DNA from: MAG-120531 sp038125995 | GTDB lineage: Bacteria > Bacteroidota > Bacteroidia > Flavobacteriales > Flavobacteriaceae | Direction of reading: 5' to 3' | NCBI GenBank assembly: GCA_038125995.1 | Contig: JAYPEX010000014.1 | Span: 1-40,802, forward strand | Length of the DNA stretch: 40,802 bases | In this document: piece by piece, positions 17,489 to 24,658 of the stretch | Layout: each line of letters begins with the position of its first letter | Position numbering within the stretch: position 1 is the first letter of the stretch | The notes under the pieces: generated by a model | The model's database searches: none | Seen by the model: only the letters and a program-made list of their open reading frames with translations | What the model was told of the DNA's origin: nothing | Position numbers and translations under genes: made by a program

Positions 17489-19020
17489 TACAAATCTTCG
17501 ATTGAACTCAACAAGGATTCTGCTTTATTCATGAGTGCTATTTTTTCTTCACTTTGAAGCTTATCCAACTGTCGATACATCATTTTCATTCGAAAATTCG
17601 ATTCAAATCTAGACTCATTCTTCATCAAAAAATTCCAATAAAGACTATTCATAGGACAAGCATTTTCGGTTATTCGTTCTTTTTGATTGTAATGACAATT
17701 AGAGCAGTAATTACTCATTTTATGAATGTAATTTCCGGATGAAATATAAGGTTTGGTCGCGATGAGTCCTCCATCTGCAAATTGACTCATTCCTCGGGTA
17801 TTGGGAAGTTGTACCCATTCAATAGCGTCAATATAAACACCTAAATACCATTGATCGATTTGATCTGGATCTAATTCTGCTAAGAGTGAAAAATTACCAA
17901 TGACCATAAGTCGCTGGATGTGGTGAGCATAGGCTAAGTCCAAAGATTGATGAAGTGACTTTTTTAAACAGTTCATCTTAGTCTCGCTATTCCAAAAGAA
18001 TTTGGGTAATTTTCTGTGATGCTTCAGGTGATTCATCATTTTGTACTTCGGCATTTGAGACCAATACATTCCACGCATGTATTCTCTCCATCCTAATATT
18101 TGTCTGACAAATCCCTCAATTTGAGAGAGTGCGATTTCTTCCTGATGGTTGTAGTAATATGCGACTGAAGCATCGATTACTTCCTTTGGACTTATCATTT
18201 TTAAATTCAGAGAAAAGGATAGCTTTGAATGAAATAGGTAGGGCTCTTTGTCGTGCATTGCGTCTTGAAATGTTCCAAAATATTTTAATTGATGTTTCAA
18301 AAAAAACTGCAACAGTTCTAAGCTTTGAGCTCGATTGATCGGATATTCAAAATAGGGAGCTGAAATTTCCCCCATATAGTTTATGTTTAATTTTTTAAGA
18401 ATAGCGTATACATGTTCAAATTCATTTTGAAACTGCAGCTGATTGGGAAAGGGATCTTTTTCATTCCACTTATTTCGATTCATATGATCTAAATTCCACT
18501 TGCCACCTAAAGGCTGATCTTCAACAAGTAAAACTTGGTGTTTTTTACGCATGTAGCGGTAAAAAAGTTCCATAGTTTGTTGTTTTTTACCCTTGAAAAA
18601 TTTAGATAATTCGTTACGGTTCGTGTAAAAATGTTCGGTTGAGCAAATTGAAAATGTTATTGGAAGTTGTTTGCAAATTTTCATTATTTCGATATCCAAT
18701 CGATATTCATCAGGAGCCTGATATTCAAATTTTTCAATAGATTGAGAAGTGATTAGCTGTTCAATGTTATCTTTAAAATGATGTTTGTTATCGGGATGAT
18801 CCAATTGATAATAGATCACTTGATGTCCTTGCGCCTCCAACTCCTCTTTAAATGACCTCATGGATAAGAAAAAACCTACTAATTTTTGAATGTGATGGGT
18901 TACATAGGCAGCTTCATCTCGTGTTTCAAACATACAATACCAAGTTTCCTCATTTTTTTCTTTGAACCAACTGTGGTTTATATTCAACTGATCCCCAAGT
19001 ATTAAGCGTAATTTTCTCAT
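17488..19020 (-). CDS. phrB: FeS-type (6-4) photolyase / bacterial cryptochrome (PhrB-like)
   Basis: A 510-aa deoxyribodipyrimidine photolyase-related protein (PF04244) of the FeS-BCP clade. Characterised members repair (6-4) photoproducts and bind FAD, a [4Fe-4S] cluster and a ribityllumazine antenna. The N-terminus LRLILGDQLN is typical. Cys351, Cys439, Cys442 and Cys455 match the four cluster ligands of Agrobacterium PhrB (350, 438, 441, 454), each shifted by one. The LGWREYMRGMYW, IGNFSLLAELDPDQIDQWYLG and EWVQLPNTRGMSQFADGG motifs are intact. It is the first gene of the leftward arm, divergent from the pterin genes across a 79-bp spacer containing the operator-like repeat. Confidence 0.93.
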   Translation of the reverse strand: MRKLRLILGDQLNINHSWFKEKNEETWYCMFETRDEAAYVTHHIQKLVGFFLSMRSFKEELEAQGHQVIYYQLDHPDNKHHFKDNIEQLITSQSIEKFEYQAPDEYRLDIEIMKICKQLPITFSICSTEHFYTNRNELSKFFKGKKQQTMELFYRYMRKKHQVLLVEDQPLGGKWNLDHMNRNKWNEKDPFPNQLQFQNEFEHVYAILKKLNINYMGEISAPYFEYPINRAQSLELLQFFLKHQLKYFGTFQDAMHDKEPYLFHSKLSFSLNLKMISPKEVIDASVAYYYNHQEEIALSQIEGFVRQILGWREYMRGMYWSQMPKYKMMNHLKHHRKLPKFFWNSETKMNCLKKSLHQSLDLAYAHHIQRLMVIGNFSLLAELDPDQIDQWYLGVYIDAIEWVQLPNTRGMSQFADGGLIATKPYISSGNYIHKMSNYCSNCHYNQKERITENACPMNSLYWNFLMKNESRFESNFRMKMMYRQLDKLQSEEKIALMNKAESLLSSIEDL

Positions 19021-19055
19021 TCATTATTTGTTAAATGTGAACTAAAACCTTTTTA

Positions 19056-19087
19056 TTGTTTAACTTTTTTGTAAATTTGTTAAACAA
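19056..19087. promoter_or_regulatory. Operator-like perfect inverted repeat in the divergent promoter
   Basis: TTGTTTAAC (19056-19064) and GTTAAACAA (19079-19087) are a perfect 9-bp inverted repeat with a 14-bp spacer. On the plus strand the -7 element TAAATTTG (19072-19079) runs up to the right half, 20 bp before the PTPS ATG; no good -33 TTTG is at the normal spacing. On the minus strand TATTTTTG (19092-19085) is a second -7 candidate, firing toward the FeS photolyase. One bound dimer or tetramer could thus control both arms. The second copy is at 15995-16026. Confidence 0.72.
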
Positions 19088-19099
19088 AAATAATAAAAA

Positions 19100-19504
19100 A
19101 TGATTACAGTTTTCCGAAAAGAACACTTTAATGCAGCCCACCGTCTTCACAATCCCAATTTAAGTGAAGATGAAAACGAAAGAATTTATGGTAAGTGTAA
19201 CAATGAATATTACCACGGTCATAATTACGAACTAGAGGTAGGGGTAAAGGGAGAAAATGATCCAGTTACGGGTTACGTTATTGATATGAAAATACTCTCC
19301 AATTTAATTAAAACTCATGTTTTGGAGCCATTTGATCACAAGAACTTAAATGAACAAGTTGAAGATTTTAAGACACTCATTCCAACTGCTGAAAACATAG
19401 CAGTCGTTATTTACAATAGATTAAGACCTCACATTGATTCTTCAAAAGAATTGATTATTACACTTTACGAAACACCTAGAAATTATGTCACTTATGCAGG
19501 ATAA
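19100..19504 (+). CDS. 6-pyruvoyl-tetrahydropterin synthase (eukaryote-type motif)
   Basis: A 134-aa enzyme of the PTPS/QueD family. The zinc-binding His come from FNAAHRL and HGHNY. The catalytic Cys lies in GKCNNEYYHGHNY, i.e. C-x5-HGH, as in animal PTPS (GKCNNPNGHGHNY), not the C-x3-HGH of the queuosine enzyme QueD. DPVTGYVIDM, PFDHKNLN and TAENIAV also follow the animal enzyme. PTPS converts dihydroneopterin triphosphate to 6-pyruvoyl-tetrahydropterin, the step before biopterin. It is first in the rightward arm and overlaps folE by 20 bp, whose product makes its substrate. Confidence 0.88.
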   Translation: MITVFRKEHFNAAHRLHNPNLSEDENERIYGKCNNEYYHGHNYELEVGVKGENDPVTGYVIDMKILSNLIKTHVLEPFDHKNLNEQVEDFKTLIPTAENIAVVIYNRLRPHIDSSKELIITLYETPRNYVTYAG

Positions 19505-20168
19505 AGAACTACTAATCGATCAGATTACAGCTGATGAAATTGGTGATAATCACTTATTTACATCCTTGAATACTCCTATGGTTGAATCGGCTTTTGATAT
19601 TTCAGATGAAGATAAAAAAGATCGAATTCAATTTCATTTTTCAGAAATAATAAAAACATTAGGATTGGATTTAACGGATGATTCTTTGCAAGGTACCCCT
19701 TCTAGGGTTGCAAAAATGTATATCGATGAAATATTTTCTGGTTTAGACCCAAAGAATAAGCCTAAAATGGCTCTTTTTGAAAATAAATACCAATACAATA
19801 AAATGTTGGTTGAAAAGAACATCACATTTTATTCTAATTGTGAGCATCACTTTGTGCCAATTATAGGAAAAGCTCATGTCGCATACATCTCCTCAGGTAA
19901 AGTTGTGGGACTTTCTAAACTGAATCGATTGGTTCAATACTATGCGAAACGCCCTCAAGTACAAGAACGGTTAACACATCAAATTGGACGGGATTTAATG
20001 GAATCTCTTCAAACAGAGGATGTGGCAGTTATTATTGAAGCAAAGCATTTGTGTGTTTCTTCAAGAGGCGTGCAAGATGATCAATCAGAGACTATTACTG
20101 TTTTTTACAATGGAAAATTTAATGAACCTGAGATAATTCAGCAATTACACCAATTGATTAAAGACTAA
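19485..20168 (+). CDS. folE: GTP cyclohydrolase I
   Basis: FolE converts GTP to 7,8-dihydroneopterin triphosphate, the entry to folate and tetrahydropterins. The 227-aa protein has a normal core with an N-terminal extension of about 35 residues. The zinc ligands are in NCEHHFVP and KHLCVSSRG, so it is the zinc-dependent type IA; VGLSKLNRLV and RPQVQERLT are canonical. Two in-frame starts exist, ATG 19485 and ATG 19494, both inside the PTPS gene. Its place between PTPS and a DASH cryptochrome suggests a dedicated pterin pathway rather than the housekeeping copy; whether another folE exists lies outside the window. Confidence 0.95.
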   Translation: MSLMQDKELLIDQITADEIGDNHLFTSLNTPMVESAFDISDEDKKDRIQFHFSEIIKTLGLDLTDDSLQGTPSRVAKMYIDEIFSGLDPKNKPKMALFENKYQYNKMLVEKNITFYSNCEHHFVPIIGKAHVAYISSGKVVGLSKLNRLVQYYAKRPQVQERLTHQIGRDLMESLQTEDVAVIIEAKHLCVSSRGVQDDQSETITVFYNGKFNEPEIIQQLHQLIKD

Positions 20169-20302
20169 TGTTCAAAGAACACCTGCCAACGAAACAATGC
20201 GTTGTTTGCAATCGACCGTTTCAATGGAGAAAAAAATGGAGTGCTAATTGGGAAGAAATAAAATTTTGTAGTGAGCGATGCAAAAGAAACAAGAAAAAGT
20301 AG
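20168..20302 (+). CDS. DUF2256 zinc-ribbon-like small protein
   Basis: A 44-aa protein read from ATG 20168 (sharing one base with the folE stop) to TAG 20302. It has Cys11-x2-Cys14 and Cys34-x3-Cys38 with RPFQWRKKW between and KFCSERCKR at the end, the DUF2256 (PF10013) pattern. Four Cys suggest a metal site; the lysine- and arginine-rich tail suggests nucleic-acid or protein contact. Function is unknown, but the family is repeatedly found beside photolyase/cryptochrome genes. It overlaps the DASH gene by 25 bp if that starts at ATG 20278. Confidence 0.9.
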   Translation: MFKEHLPTKQCVVCNRPFQWRKKWSANWEEIKFCSERCKRNKKK

Positions 20303-21597
20303 GCATGATTTGGTTTACAACAAATTTAAGAACGAAGGATTTATCTAGTTTAACAAAAGCTCAGTCGATCTGCAACGATTTGATTGCTGTGTATTTCATC
20401 GACCCTGTTCATTTTAATGAGACTCCATATGGTTTTAAAAGACAAAGTGTTTTTAGAGTTCAATTTTTATTAGAGACATTACAAGATTTGAAGCTCCAAC
20501 TAAAAGAACTTGGAATTTCATTCCTCATTCTAAAGGGAAGTCCCCGAGACTATCTTCCCAATCTGATGAAGCAATATCAAATCTCTGATGTCTTTGCTCA
20601 AAAGGAATTCATTTCAGAGGAAACTTCAACCTACAGTGATTGTATTGCTTCTTGTCCCTTAGAGGTTCATTGGCATTTTCAATACGATCAGTTTTTGATT
20701 CCACCACAGCAGTCACCATTTCGTTCAATTAATGAGGTTCCATTTCAATTTACAGCATTTCGTAAAAAAATTGAATCCAAATCTAATCAGATTACATTAG
20801 AACCGAAACCTTACAAAATTAATTCAAACTTTCAAGTGGATACGGAGCTACCAAGTTTAAAGGAATTAGGCTACGATGCAATAGAAACGGATCATCGAAG
20901 TGCATTTAATTACAAAGGCGGTAGCGCACAAGCCCTTTTGAGGTTGGAGGATTATTTTTGGAAAACCAACAAGGTTTCATTTTATAAAAAAACGAGAAAT
21001 CAACTGATAGGTTCTTATTACAGCACCAAATTTTCTCCTTATTTAGCTCTTGGAGCCATTTCAGCAAAGACAATTGTTAACGAATTACATCACTATGAAA
21101 GTTTGATCGTTAAAAATGAAAGTACCTATTGGGTGTTTTTCGAATTATTATGGAGAGATTTCTTTAAGTATACAGCCTTAAAATACACCGACAATTTTTT
21201 TAAAATTGGAGGACTCAAAAATAGTTCTTACACTTACAATCACGATCTTGAAAAAATAACTAGTTGGATTCAAGGAGCTACAAAAGACGATTTCGTCAAT
21301 GCGAACATGCTAGAATTAAAGCAAACAGGCTGGATGAGTAATCGAGGAAGACAAAATGTTGCTTCCTATTTTGTTCATCATCTACAACAAGACTGGAGAA
21401 TAGGAGCAGCCTATTTTGAGTCGCTATTGTTAGATTACGATGTTCACTCCAATTATGGCAATTGGATGTATGTTGCAGGAGTTGGAAACGATCCTAGAAG
21501 TCGAATATTTAATACACAACTCCAAGCAGAACGTTATGATCCTTTAAAATCATTTCAAAAATTATGGCTACAAACCTCCCTATCACTATGGAACTAA
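20278..21597 (+). CDS. DASH-family cryptochrome/photolyase
   Basis: A 439-aa DASH cryptochrome. Characterised members bind FAD and MTHF, repair CPDs in single-stranded or looped DNA and may act in signalling. Motifs are GMIWFTTNLRTKDLSSL at the N-terminus, TKFSPYLALGAIS, WELLWRDFFK-like ELLWRDFFKYTALKY, TGWMSNRGRQNVASYF, and the diagnostic SNYGNWMYVAGVGNDPRSR followed by FNTQLQAERYDP. The C-terminus stops shortly after, as is normal for short bacterial members. ATG 20278 is used; ATG 20305, two bases after the DUF2256 stop, is an alternative. Its 3' end overlaps the DUF2805 gene by 34 bp. Confidence 0.95.
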   Translation: MQKKQEKVGMIWFTTNLRTKDLSSLTKAQSICNDLIAVYFIDPVHFNETPYGFKRQSVFRVQFLLETLQDLKLQLKELGISFLILKGSPRDYLPNLMKQYQISDVFAQKEFISEETSTYSDCIASCPLEVHWHFQYDQFLIPPQQSPFRSINEVPFQFTAFRKKIESKSNQITLEPKPYKINSNFQVDTELPSLKELGYDAIETDHRSAFNYKGGSAQALLRLEDYFWKTNKVSFYKKTRNQLIGSYYSTKFSPYLALGAISAKTIVNELHHYESLIVKNESTYWVFFELLWRDFFKYTALKYTDNFFKIGGLKNSSYTYNHDLEKITSWIQGATKDDFVNANMLELKQTGWMSNRGRQNVASYFVHHLQQDWRIGAAYFESLLLDYDVHSNYGNWMYVAGVGNDPRSRIFNTQLQAERYDPLKSFQKLWLQTSLSLWN

Positions 21598-21863
21598 CTG
21601 TAGAACAAATCGATCGAATCATTGAAATGGCTTGGGAAGATCGTACGCCATTTGACGCCATACTGATACAATTTGGTCTCAGTGAACAAGAGGTAATCAA
21701 ATTAATGCGAAAAGAATTAAAACCCAGTAGTTTTAAACGCTGGCGTAAGAGAGTACAAAATAGAGCAACAAAACACACTGCCAAAAGAGTTTTTGAACTC
21801 GGTCGTTTTAAATGTAGTCGACAAAAACAGATAACATCCAATAAAATAAGTAAACGTATTTAA
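21564..21863 (+). CDS. DUF2805 / TIGR03643 family protein
   Basis: A 99-aa (or 91-aa, from ATG 21588) protein of the DUF2805 family. The core EQIDRIIEMAWEDRTPFDAILIQFGLSEQEVIKLMRKELKPSSFKRWRKRV is a helix-turn-helix-like bundle, followed by a strongly basic tail (RxxKHTAKR, KCSRQK). The family is small, often next to cryptochrome-DASH or photolyase genes, with unknown function; the fold and charge suggest DNA or RNA contact. It begins inside the DASH gene and ends 4 bp before the CPD photolyase ATG, so co-translation is likely. Confidence 0.88.
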   Translation: MATNLPITMELTVEQIDRIIEMAWEDRTPFDAILIQFGLSEQEVIKLMRKELKPSSFKRWRKRVQNRATKHTAKRVFELGRFKCSRQKQITSNKISKRI

Positions 21864-21867
21864 TACT

Positions 21868-23184
21868 ATGGAAAAAATCACATTATTTTGGTTTAGAAGG
21901 GATTTACGACTAAATGACAACACCGCTTTAAACGAAGCTATTAAGCATTGCAAGGCTACAGATTCTTTCTTGATGCCCTTATTTGTCTTTGATTCAAATA
22001 TCTTATCAGAATTGAATTCAGACGATCATCGTCTTAGCTTTATACACTCATATCTTGATGACATTCATAAAAAACTTCAAGGAAATGGATCAAATTTGAA
22101 CACTTTTTTAGGAAGCCCTAAAGATGTTTTTAAAAATCTATTTGAAAACTATTCAATCGATGCTGTGTTTTGCAATGAAGATTACGAGCCATATGCGAAA
22201 GATAGAGATCAATTGATAAAAGAGCTTTGTGAGAGTCATCATGCAGGCTTTTTTAACTTTAAAGATCAGGTGATTTTTCACAAAGATGAGATTGTGAAGT
22301 CTGATGGCACTCCTTATGTAGTCTACACACCCTATAAAAATCAATGGTTGTCTTCTTTTGAAAAGCTTGTCTTAGAATTGAATAATTCAGTTGATTTTAG
22401 TGTATTTATTAAAGAATCTCCAAAATCAATTTTTACAATTGAGGAATTGGGATTTAAAAAGTCCCATCTAAACTTTCCGAGTTTAGAAGTTGAACTATCG
22501 GTAATCGACAACTATCAAAATACAAGAGATATACCATCAAATGAGAATGGAACTTCTCATTTAGGAGTTCATTTGCGGTTTGGAACGATATCAATTAGAG
22601 CACTTTTACTTCATATTCAAAACACACAAAACCATCAAACATTTTTAAGTGAGTTGATTTGGAGGGAATTCTTTATGCAAATTCTATGGCATTTCCCTCA
22701 TACAGTAAATAAGTCCTTTAAACCACAATACGATCGAATACAATGGAGAAATGATCTAGATGAATTTGAGCGTTGGAAGACTGGAACTACGGGATATCCA
22801 ATTGTAGATGCAGGCATGAGAGAACTCAACCAGACTGGTTATATGCACAATCGTGTTCGTATGATTTGTGCTAGTTTCCTCTGCAAACATTTATTAATTG
22901 ACTGGAGATGGGGAGAGGCTTATTTTGCACAACAGTTATTGGATTATGAGCTTGCTAGTAATGTTGGAAACTGGCAGTGGGCGAGTGGATCAGGGGTGGA
23001 TGCAGCTCCTTACTTTAGAATCTTTAACCCCCACACCCAATTAAAAAAGTTTGATTCTTCACTCAAATACGTAGAAAATTGGGTTCCAGAATATCAGAGT
23101 TTTGACTACTCAAGTGAAATTGTCGAACATAAAATAGCTCGGGAGCGTTGTTTACAAACGTATAAAGCAGCACTAAATCAATAA
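21868..23184 (+). CDS. phrA: Class I CPD photolyase
   Basis: Deoxyribodipyrimidine photolyase repairs cyclobutane pyrimidine dimers with blue light using FADH-. The 438-aa protein has ITLFWFRRDLRLNDNTAL at the N-terminus, ELIWREFFMQILW, WKTGTTGYPIVDAGMREL, TGYMHNRVRMI and SNVGNWQWASGSGVDAAPYFRIFNP. The flavin-N5 Asn (Asn365) and the tryptophan chain equivalents (Trp293, Trp346, Trp369) are present, so it should be an active repair enzyme. It is the last gene of the rightward arm and is followed by a bidirectional terminator. Confidence 0.96.
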   Translation: MEKITLFWFRRDLRLNDNTALNEAIKHCKATDSFLMPLFVFDSNILSELNSDDHRLSFIHSYLDDIHKKLQGNGSNLNTFLGSPKDVFKNLFENYSIDAVFCNEDYEPYAKDRDQLIKELCESHHAGFFNFKDQVIFHKDEIVKSDGTPYVVYTPYKNQWLSSFEKLVLELNNSVDFSVFIKESPKSIFTIEELGFKKSHLNFPSLEVELSVIDNYQNTRDIPSNENGTSHLGVHLRFGTISIRALLLHIQNTQNHQTFLSELIWREFFMQILWHFPHTVNKSFKPQYDRIQWRNDLDEFERWKTGTTGYPIVDAGMRELNQTGYMHNRVRMICASFLCKHLLIDWRWGEAYFAQQLLDYELASNVGNWQWASGSGVDAAPYFRIFNPHTQLKKFDSSLKYVENWVPEYQSFDYSSEIVEHKIARERCLQTYKAALNQ

Positions 23185-23185
23185 A

Positions 23186-23213
23186 AAAAGCTAGAACACA
23201 TGTACTAGCTTTT
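23186..23213. terminator. Bidirectional terminator between photolyase and tRNA-Met
   Basis: AAAAGCTAG and CTAGCTTTT form a perfect 9-bp stem with a 10-base loop, starting 1 bp after the photolyase stop. It ends the rightward light operon and, on the other strand, the tRNA transcript. Confidence 0.85.
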
Positions 23214-23220
23214 AATTTTG

Positions 23221-23294
23221 TAGCGAGAGAGGGACTTGAACCCTCGGCCTCCGGGTTATGAATCCGACGCTCTAACCAGCTGAGCTACCTCGCC
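23221..23294 (-). tRNA. tRNA-Met (CAT anticodon)
   Basis: A 74-nt cloverleaf on the minus strand: acceptor GGCGAGG, D arm GCTCAGCTGGTTAGAGC, anticodon loop TTCATAA, T arm with GGTTCAAGTCC and discriminator A. CCA is not encoded. The anticodon stem has one A-C mismatch next to the loop and the acceptor has G-U pairs at positions 1 and 7. Elongator Met is preferred over Ile2 (lysidine) or initiator because G1 is paired and the stem lacks the three G-C pairs of initiators; the call among CAT isotypes is from memory of typical sequences. Confidence 0.88.
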
Positions 23295-23422
23295 TTTTGG
23301 ATGGGTGCAAATATAAACTTTAAATTAAATCAATTCAAAATTCCTAAGACAAAAATTATTCCTATTTAAATATTTTTTAATCATCCATAAATATTTATAT
23401 TGGCTAAAATTATATTTATTCT

Positions 23423-23806
23423 ATGAGCAGTAAAGTTAAATTTCAAATGGAGTTTGTTATTCACGTATCTCCTAAGATGTTATATCAATATATATCCAGT
23501 CCTGATGGACTTTCAGAATGGTTTGCTGATAATGTGAATTCAAGAGGAGAGAAGTTCACTTTTATATGGGATGGAACTGAAGAAATAGCTCATCTTAAAA
23601 AACACTCTACAGATTCCTTTGTCCGATTCGAATGGGATGAAGCTGACGATAAAACTTTCTTTGAAATGAAGATCATAGTCGATGAAATCACACAGGATGT
23701 ATCCTTATTTATTACTGATTTTGCAGATGAAGACGATTTGGATGAATCTAAAATGTTATGGGAAAATCAAATAGATTCCTTAAAACACGTAGTGGGATCT
23801 GTTTAA
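23423..23806 (+). CDS. START-like domain protein
   Basis: A 127-aa SRPBCC/START-like protein conserved in Flavobacteriaceae, function unknown. Recognisable are EFVIHVSPKMLYQYISSPDGLSEWFADNVNSRGEKFTFIWDG (about 9-50), similar to Aha1/AHSA1-like domains, and LWENQIDSLKHVVGS at the end. No signal peptide; probably cytoplasmic and ligand-binding. It is followed by a hairpin whose T-run reaches the ATG of the next gene. The 128-bp upstream spacer after the tRNA is AT-rich; a TATATTTA close to the ATG is a weak -7 candidate. Confidence 0.85.
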   Translation: MSSKVKFQMEFVIHVSPKMLYQYISSPDGLSEWFADNVNSRGEKFTFIWDGTEEIAHLKKHSTDSFVRFEWDEADDKTFFEMKIIVDEITQDVSLFITDFADEDDLDESKMLWENQIDSLKHVVGSV

Positions 23807-23832
23807 GAAACCATTTTTTACTACTATCTTTG

Positions 23833-23857
23833 GCCTTGTATTTACAAGGCTTTTTTT
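23833..23857 (+). terminator. Terminator hairpin abutting the next start codon
   Basis: GCCTTGT and ACAAGGC form a 7-bp stem with an ATTT loop, followed by seven T. The T-run ends at 23857 and the ATG of the class IV aminotransferase-like gene begins at 23858. It should terminate the START-like transcript, yet it leaves no room for a separate promoter or leader for the next gene. Confidence 0.75.
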
Positions 23858-24658
23858 ATGATTGATTTTAACGGAACTTATTACGCTAAACAAGAACTCA
23901 TGCTACCGTGGAACAATAGTATTCTTCAAAATGGTTACAGTGTAAGCTCTTATATTCTGATGAGAAATTCTAGACCTCTTTTTATCGAAGAACACTATCT
24001 TAAGCTGATTGCTCAAATGCGAATCTTGAGGATGGAAATTCCGATGACTTATACTCCTGAATTGTTTCATGGAGTCTTGTTCAAGTTTTGTAAAAAGCTC
24101 GATTTTAATCAGGGGGTATTAAAACTCAGTTTCTTTGAATTGGGGATCTATAATGAAATAGCTTATTCAATTGAATCTTTCAAAACCCCTGAATCTAGAA
24201 CTGTTCAAATGGATCTTTACAACGACTATTACATCCAAGAAGGGTCTCATCGATTTGTCAATACACATTTTGATCGTTTATACGAGTTGTCATCGCGTTT
24301 TGCAAAAGAACAAGAAGTCGATGGATGTTTTGTTTTAAATAGCTCTAAACAATTGGCAGATAGTACTATGGGGACTTTATTTTGTCTAAAGGATCAAACA
24401 GTTTTTACACCTAGTTTAGCCTCTGGAACAAGAGATTTGGTATCAAGAGTTAAGATGATACAGTGGATTATATCGGATCAGAATTACAAGCTAAAAGAAG
24501 AAGACACAACCCCATTTGCTTTGCAAAAACAAGATGCTGTATTTTTATACAGTTTTGAAAAGGGAGTTATTCCTGTTAAACAGTACCGTAAAAAAACATA
24601 TCAATTGGAATTGTGTTCCTATTTTGAAGAATTAGCCGTAAAAAACACCTTTAATTAA
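23858..24658 (+). CDS. Class IV aminotransferase-like protein lacking the PLP lysine
   Basis: A 266-aa protein with the fold-type IV PLP aminotransferase pattern (branched-chain aminotransferase / aminodeoxychorismate lyase family): N-terminal small domain with FIEEHYLKLIAQMRILRM and a C-terminal domain with the AKEQEVDGCFVLNSSKQL stretch. In homologs the PLP-binding Lys sits in a KTxN-type motif just before this; here the aligned residue is Asn135 (FVNTHFDRL). The EGTxSN phosphate-binding motif also reads ADSTMG. It is therefore probably a pseudoenzyme or has a changed function. Its stop codon overlaps the convergent yqgE stop in TTAATTAA. Confidence 0.82.
   Translation: MIDFNGTYYAKQELMLPWNNSILQNGYSVSSYILMRNSRPLFIEEHYLKLIAQMRILRMEIPMTYTPELFHGVLFKFCKKLDFNQGVLKLSFFELGIYNEIAYSIESFKTPESRTVQMDLYNDYYIQEGSHRFVNTHFDRLYELSSRFAKEQEVDGCFVLNSSKQLADSTMGTLFCLKDQTVFTPSLASGTRDLVSRVKMIQWIISDQNYKLKEEDTTPFALQKQDAVFLYSFEKGVIPVKQYRKKTYQLELCSYFEELAVKNTFN

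Noticed and set aside
19025..19040. Extra half-site (TTTGTTAAATGTG) near the FeS photolyase start
   Set aside because: Only one half is present; no partner at the 14-bp spacing.
20278..21597. DASH cryptochrome looking C-terminally truncated by the overlap with the next gene
   Set aside because: All FAD-domain motifs are present and short bacterial DASH proteins end soon after the QAxRYD motif.
23221..23294. tRNA pseudogene because of the A-C mismatch in the anticodon stem
   Set aside because: All arms, invariant bases and a downstream terminator are intact; one mismatch beside the loop is tolerable.
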